Shown here: one piece after another, positions 61,268-64,000 of the stretch
Layout: each line of letters starts with the position of its first letter
Position numbering within the stretch: position 1 is the first letter of the stretch
NCBI GenBank assembly: GCA_001603805.1
Contig: LUZY01000013.1
Span: 248,001 to 312,000 of the forward strand
From: Deferribacterales bacterium Deferri_01
GTDB taxonomy: Bacteria > Chrysiogenota > Deferribacteres > Deferribacterales > Geovibrionaceae
Length of the DNA stretch: 64,000 nucleotides
Direction: 5' to 3'
The notes under the pieces: generated by a model
Database searches by the model: none
The model's input: only the letters and a program-made list of their open reading frames with translations
Told to the model about the DNA's origin: nothing
Program-made: the position numbers and the translations under genes

Positions 61268-61835
61268 AGTTTATTTCCGCCTCGGATTTCCTGAAATACA
61301 AAGGCTCGTAGCCGCATCCGAATTTAGTAAAGTATTTATGTTTTACAGCATGAGTCAGGTTAAGACTGCTTTTCTGCTCACGGTTTACAATATGAGTTAT
61401 GGAATCTTCATTTTCCGCCGTCACGGTCTCATAATCTGAAAATACCATATTTTTAAAGTCATAGCTTTTTTTTACATAACTTTTCATTCTAAGCTTTGCC
61501 CATACATCCAGCTGCTCACTCCCGCAGACAAGGGCATAAGCATCCATAGATGAAATCCCTTTAAGTTTTTTTCCAAGAGATGAGGCAAGCCCAAGCATAG
61601 TAGAAACGCCTATCCTGATGCCCGTGAACGAACCGGGTCCGGTTACTGTATAAAAATGTTCAATTTCATTGAGTGAGGTTCCCGAAGTTTCCAGGAGGAA
61701 ATCAACGGTTTTAAGAAGATTCTCATTAATATTAGATTTCATCTTCACTCCGGTTTCAGCCAAAACAGCCCCGCAGGAAGAACCCAGCGAGGCAAAAAGC
61801 ATATCACCTGAAGTGTCTACGATTAATGTATTCAT
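61242..61835 (-). CDS. tsaB: tRNA threonylcarbamoyladenosine complex protein TsaB
   Basis: This is a 197-residue ASKHA-fold protein needed with TsaD and TsaE for the t6A modification. MNTLIVDTSGDMLFASLG opens it and YTVTGPGSFTGIRIGVSTMLGLASSLG is the family core. It overlaps rimI by 26 bases. The last third differs from the E. coli protein in sequence, which is usual. Confidence 0.9.
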   Translation of the reverse strand: MNTLIVDTSGDMLFASLGSSCGAVLAETGVKMKSNINENLLKTVDFLLETSGTSLNEIEHFYTVTGPGSFTGIRIGVSTMLGLASSLGKKLKGISSMDAYALVCGSEQLDVWAKLRMKSYVKKSYDFKNMVFSDYETVTAENEDSITHIVNREQKSSLNLTHAVKHKYFTKFGCGYEPLYFRKSEAEINFDQRRACG

Positions 61836-61910
61836 TATTAAAGCATAGTATCATATTTAATGCGGAAGTCAATAACCGAGGGACGCTGTCGGAGTATAGA
61901 AATCATCCTC

Positions 61911-62540
61911 TTATATCTTTCTCAGATACGGATTATTCTTTTTCTCCCAGCCTATTGTGCTGAATTCTTCATGTCCGGGGTGAACTGTCACCGCATCATC
62001 AAGAGTAAGTAGTTTTTCAGCAATGCCGTTTATCAGTTCAAGGTGGTTGGCATATGGAAAATCGCTGCGTCCTACCCCTTCGCAGAAGAGCGTATCGCCT
62101 GTTATCACAGCATTGATCGGCTCGATAAAATAACAAACTCCGCCGGGGGTGTGCCCGGGAGTATGGAGAACTCTGATTTTTCCGCCGCCGAACTCGATTT
62201 CATCCCCGTCTTTAACATATCCGTCCGCAGCAGGCACAGGTGCAGGTTCTGCGCCGAATAGAGAAGCATGGCTTTTGGACTGTCCGAGAAGGAATTCATC
62301 ATCTTTATGTATATAAAATGGTATACCGTATTTTTCTTTCAACTCGCTCACTGCGCCGATATGATCAAAATGCCCGTGGGTATTAAGAATCATCTTTGGC
62401 TTAAGGTTTTCGGATTCTATCTTATCTATAATAAGATCTGCATCTCCGCCCGGATCAAAAACAATCAGGTTTCCGTCATCATCAGATAAGAAAAAACAAT
62501 TTACAAAAAGGGGGCGAACCACCATATGATCAAGCTTCAT
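61911..62540 (-). CDS. Metallo-beta-lactamase-fold hydrolase, glyoxalase II-like
   Basis: This 209-residue hydrolase has the zinc motif MILNTHGHFDHIGAVSELK (THGHFDH), the downstream VLHTPGHTPGGVCYFIE and ITGDTLFCEGVGRSDFP (Asp bridging metal), and a final HPGHEEFSTIGWEKKNNP. Small single-domain proteins of this type hydrolyse thioesters; a role with glutathione or another thiol cannot be told. It is 75 bases upstream of tsaB. Confidence 0.87.
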   Translation of the reverse strand: MKLDHMVVRPLFVNCFFLSDDDGNLIVFDPGGDADLIIDKIESENLKPKMILNTHGHFDHIGAVSELKEKYGIPFYIHKDDEFLLGQSKSHASLFGAEPAPVPAADGYVKDGDEIEFGGGKIRVLHTPGHTPGGVCYFIEPINAVITGDTLFCEGVGRSDFPYANHLELINGIAEKLLTLDDAVTVHPGHEEFSTIGWEKKNNPYLRKI

Positions 62541-62570
62541 CTAAAATACCTTCCTCGTAATATTGCCCAT

Positions 62571-63023
62571 TCAGGGCTGCCTTTTCTCTAAGATTATAGT
62601 CACAGGACCGTCATTAACAAGCCCCACTTCCATTTCCGCACGAAAAATGCCTGTACCAACCCTTTCTGAACCAAGTTCCTCACGGCATACATCAGCAAAC
62701 TTTTCGTAATATTTCTCAGCAAGTTCCGGCTCAAGAGCGTTGCCGAAATCCGGTCTCAGACCCTTCCGGCAGTCCGCAGCGAGGGTAAACTGACTTACCA
62801 CTATTACGCTGCCGCCTGTATCTTTTACAGAAAGACTCATCTTTCCGTTATCATCCTCAAATATTCTTAAGGCACATGCTTTTTTGGCAAGAAAGCTGAT
62901 GTAGTCCTCTTTATCGCCCTTCTCTGCCCCAAAAAGAATCAGAAGCCCATCTTTTATTTCCGCAACAGAATCACCATTAACACGTACGAAAGCGGAGCTG
63001 ACCCTCTGTATGCAAAGCTTCAT
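62571..63023 (-). CDS. dtd: D-aminoacyl-tRNA deacylase
   Basis: This 150-residue enzyme removes D-amino acids from tRNA. Nearly every block matches: MKLCIQRVSSAFVRVNGDSV, SVIVVSQFTLAADCRKGLRPDF (SQFTL) and the terminal VNDGPVTIILE (GPVT). It overlaps the murJ stop by 4 bases and is 30 bases before the MBL hydrolase. Confidence 0.96.
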   Translation of the reverse strand: MKLCIQRVSSAFVRVNGDSVAEIKDGLLILFGAEKGDKEDYISFLAKKACALRIFEDDNGKMSLSVKDTGGSVIVVSQFTLAADCRKGLRPDFGNALEPELAEKYYEKFADVCREELGSERVGTGIFRAEMEVGLVNDGPVTIILEKRQP

Positions 63024-64000
63024 CTAAGCACCTTTCTTAAATTCACTCCTGTTATTTTGAGAGCAGCAAAATAAAGCACAGCCGCTGCTGCTATATTTAT
63101 AAGCAGATGAACCCCTGCCGCGGAAAGTCCCACAGCACAAAAGCCCATAAGCGCACAGGCAAAAATAATCTTAGCTATGAGAAAGGCATTGCCCCTGAAA
63201 TTAAACCTGTATTCACGCAGTCTGGAATAAAGATAAAACGAATTAGCCGAAGCAGATATACCTGACGCAAGAGCTATGCCCGCGTGCCCGAACGGCTTAA
63301 TAAGAATCAGGTTTGATACTGCATACACACAAAGCCCGATAAAAGCACCTTTGACCGGAGTACGCATATCCTTTTCGGAAAAAAACACTTTGGCAAGCAG
63401 TCCAACGTATGAAAAGAATATCATTCCCACACTGAACATCACAAGAGCCTGAGCCGTATTATAAACATCCACTCCGGTAAACTGATTGCGGGCATATATA
63501 AAAGAGGTGATTTCATCCGCCAGAAGCACAAGCCCCAGTGTTGCAGGCATTATTATTACAAAAATTGCAATAAAAGCCTTATCTATAAGCGTATTTCTGT
63601 AAGAGAAGTTTCCGGCGGAGTTTGCTTTGCTTATCTCTGTCAGTGAAACAGCACCAACCGCTATTGAAAAAACGCCCAGAGGAAGCTGGAAAATTCTATC
63701 CGCATAATATAAATAAGAGATGCTGCCCGCAGCAAGGAAAGAGGCAATTATTCTGCCGAGGGTAAAATAAAGCTGATTTATCCCCAGCCCGGCGAGGGAA
63801 GGAACCAGAAGGCGGAATGTTTTTTTAACATCAGGGTGCATTCCGTCCCACCGGAAACGGAAACCTTTTATAAACGAATACGTAAATATATATAAAAGCT
63901 GGAGCGCTCCACCCAGAATTACCCCGTAACAAAGCCAAAGAATATCTCCGCCGAATTTATAGCCGGCAAAAGCACCTGCAATCATTGATATATTAAGCAA
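63020..64000 (-). CDS. murJ: Lipid II flippase MurJ (C-terminal part; 5' end outside window)
   Basis: At least 326 residues are visible and the frame runs off the window end, so this is the C-terminal half or more of the 14-helix MOP-family flippase. RLLVPSLAGLGINQLYFTLGRIIASFLAAGSISYLYYADRIFQLPLGVFSIAVG is the highly characteristic MurJ segment; the last helices (LLINIAAAAVLYFAALKI) are complete. It is the first gene on this strand end and overlaps dtd by 4 bases. Confidence 0.93.
   Translation of the reverse strand: MLNISMIAGAFAGYKFGGDILWLCYGVILGGALQLLYIFTYSFIKGFRFRWDGMHPDVKKTFRLLVPSLAGLGINQLYFTLGRIIASFLAAGSISYLYYADRIFQLPLGVFSIAVGAVSLTEISKANSAGNFSYRNTLIDKAFIAIFVIIMPATLGLVLLADEITSFIYARNQFTGVDVYNTAQALVMFSVGMIFFSYVGLLAKVFFSEKDMRTPVKGAFIGLCVYAVSNLILIKPFGHAGIALASGISASANSFYLYSRLREYRFNFRGNAFLIAKIIFACALMGFCAVGLSAAGVHLLINIAAAAVLYFAALKITGVNLRKVLR

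Noticed and set aside
1-64000. tRNA or rRNA genes.
   Set aside because: Read through all intergenic spaces; no GGTTCGAATCC-like T-loop or rRNA-like sequence noticed. A covariance search would be decisive.

Overview
The window reads as a contiguous piece of a Gram-negative (diderm), motile, respiring bacterial chromosome of moderate GC. The gene mix fits a Deferribacterota-like organism (Denitrovibrio/Geovibrio type): outer-membrane OmpA, lipoproteins, an MlaEFD lipid system, menaquinone made by the futalosine route (mqnD), a bd oxidase, a small multihaem c-type cytochrome with a periplasmic flavoprotein, a type 1B dihydroorotate dehydrogenase with PyrK, and a CheW. That assignment is inference from gene content and protein flavour, not a database result. 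I saw no rRNA, tRNA, CRISPR array, phage or transposase gene.

Layout. 1-5 kb: the end of one ABC-F ATPase, a PQQ sugar dehydrogenase, a small divergent SnoaL/TetR cassette, and a Uup-type ABC-F ATPase whose last ten codons plus stop are duplicated on the far side of that cassette. 5-12 kb: a tandem (double) alkaline phosphatase lipoprotein, a UshA-like 5'-nucleotidase and OmpA, i.e. periplasmic phosphate and nucleotide salvage, then a nucleoside-gate membrane protein and a 54-residue small ORF. 12.4-15.8 kb: cupin and pyrRBC, with a clear promoter and a terminator hairpin in the leader that fits PyrR attenuation. 15.9-26.5 kb: one long plus-strand run (lipoprotein, ArgA-like acetyltransferase, TldE/PmbA, prfB, alr, mlaEFD, mqnD, ptsP), mostly with short gaps or overlaps.

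26.5-30.6 kb is the most accessory-looking block: a secreted FAD reductase, a Crp/Fnr regulator, a four-haem secreted cytochrome and an MFS carrier, which together look like a periplasmic respiratory reductase for an unknown substrate. 30.6-38.2 kb: purB-mtaD-gph on the minus strand, an Rrf2 regulator, a 730-bp gap and cydAB, then a thioesterase. 38.2-49.8 kb, minus strand: carB-pyrK-pyrD, a SWIM-domain protein, cheW-recG, panBCD with a structured leader, and an XRE-cupin regulator. Three copies of a hairpin-plus-conserved-tail repeat lie in intergenic spaces here. 50-64 kb: gamma carbonic anhydrase, a LysM lipoprotein, hisS-aspS, ahcY-lpd-like-plsC-folK-kinase, metK and a housekeeping run (ydcH, rimI, tsaB, an MBL hydrolase, dtd, the end of murJ).

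Working together: pyrRBC and carB-pyrK-pyrD supply UMP synthesis except carA, pyrE and pyrF, which are not here; metK, ahcY and mtaD form the SAM/SAH cycle; mqnD, cydAB and the flavoprotein/cytochrome pair relate to menaquinol respiration. Translation starts often use TTG or GTG with strong Shine-Dalgarno sequences, so several starts given here are shorter than the longest open frame.
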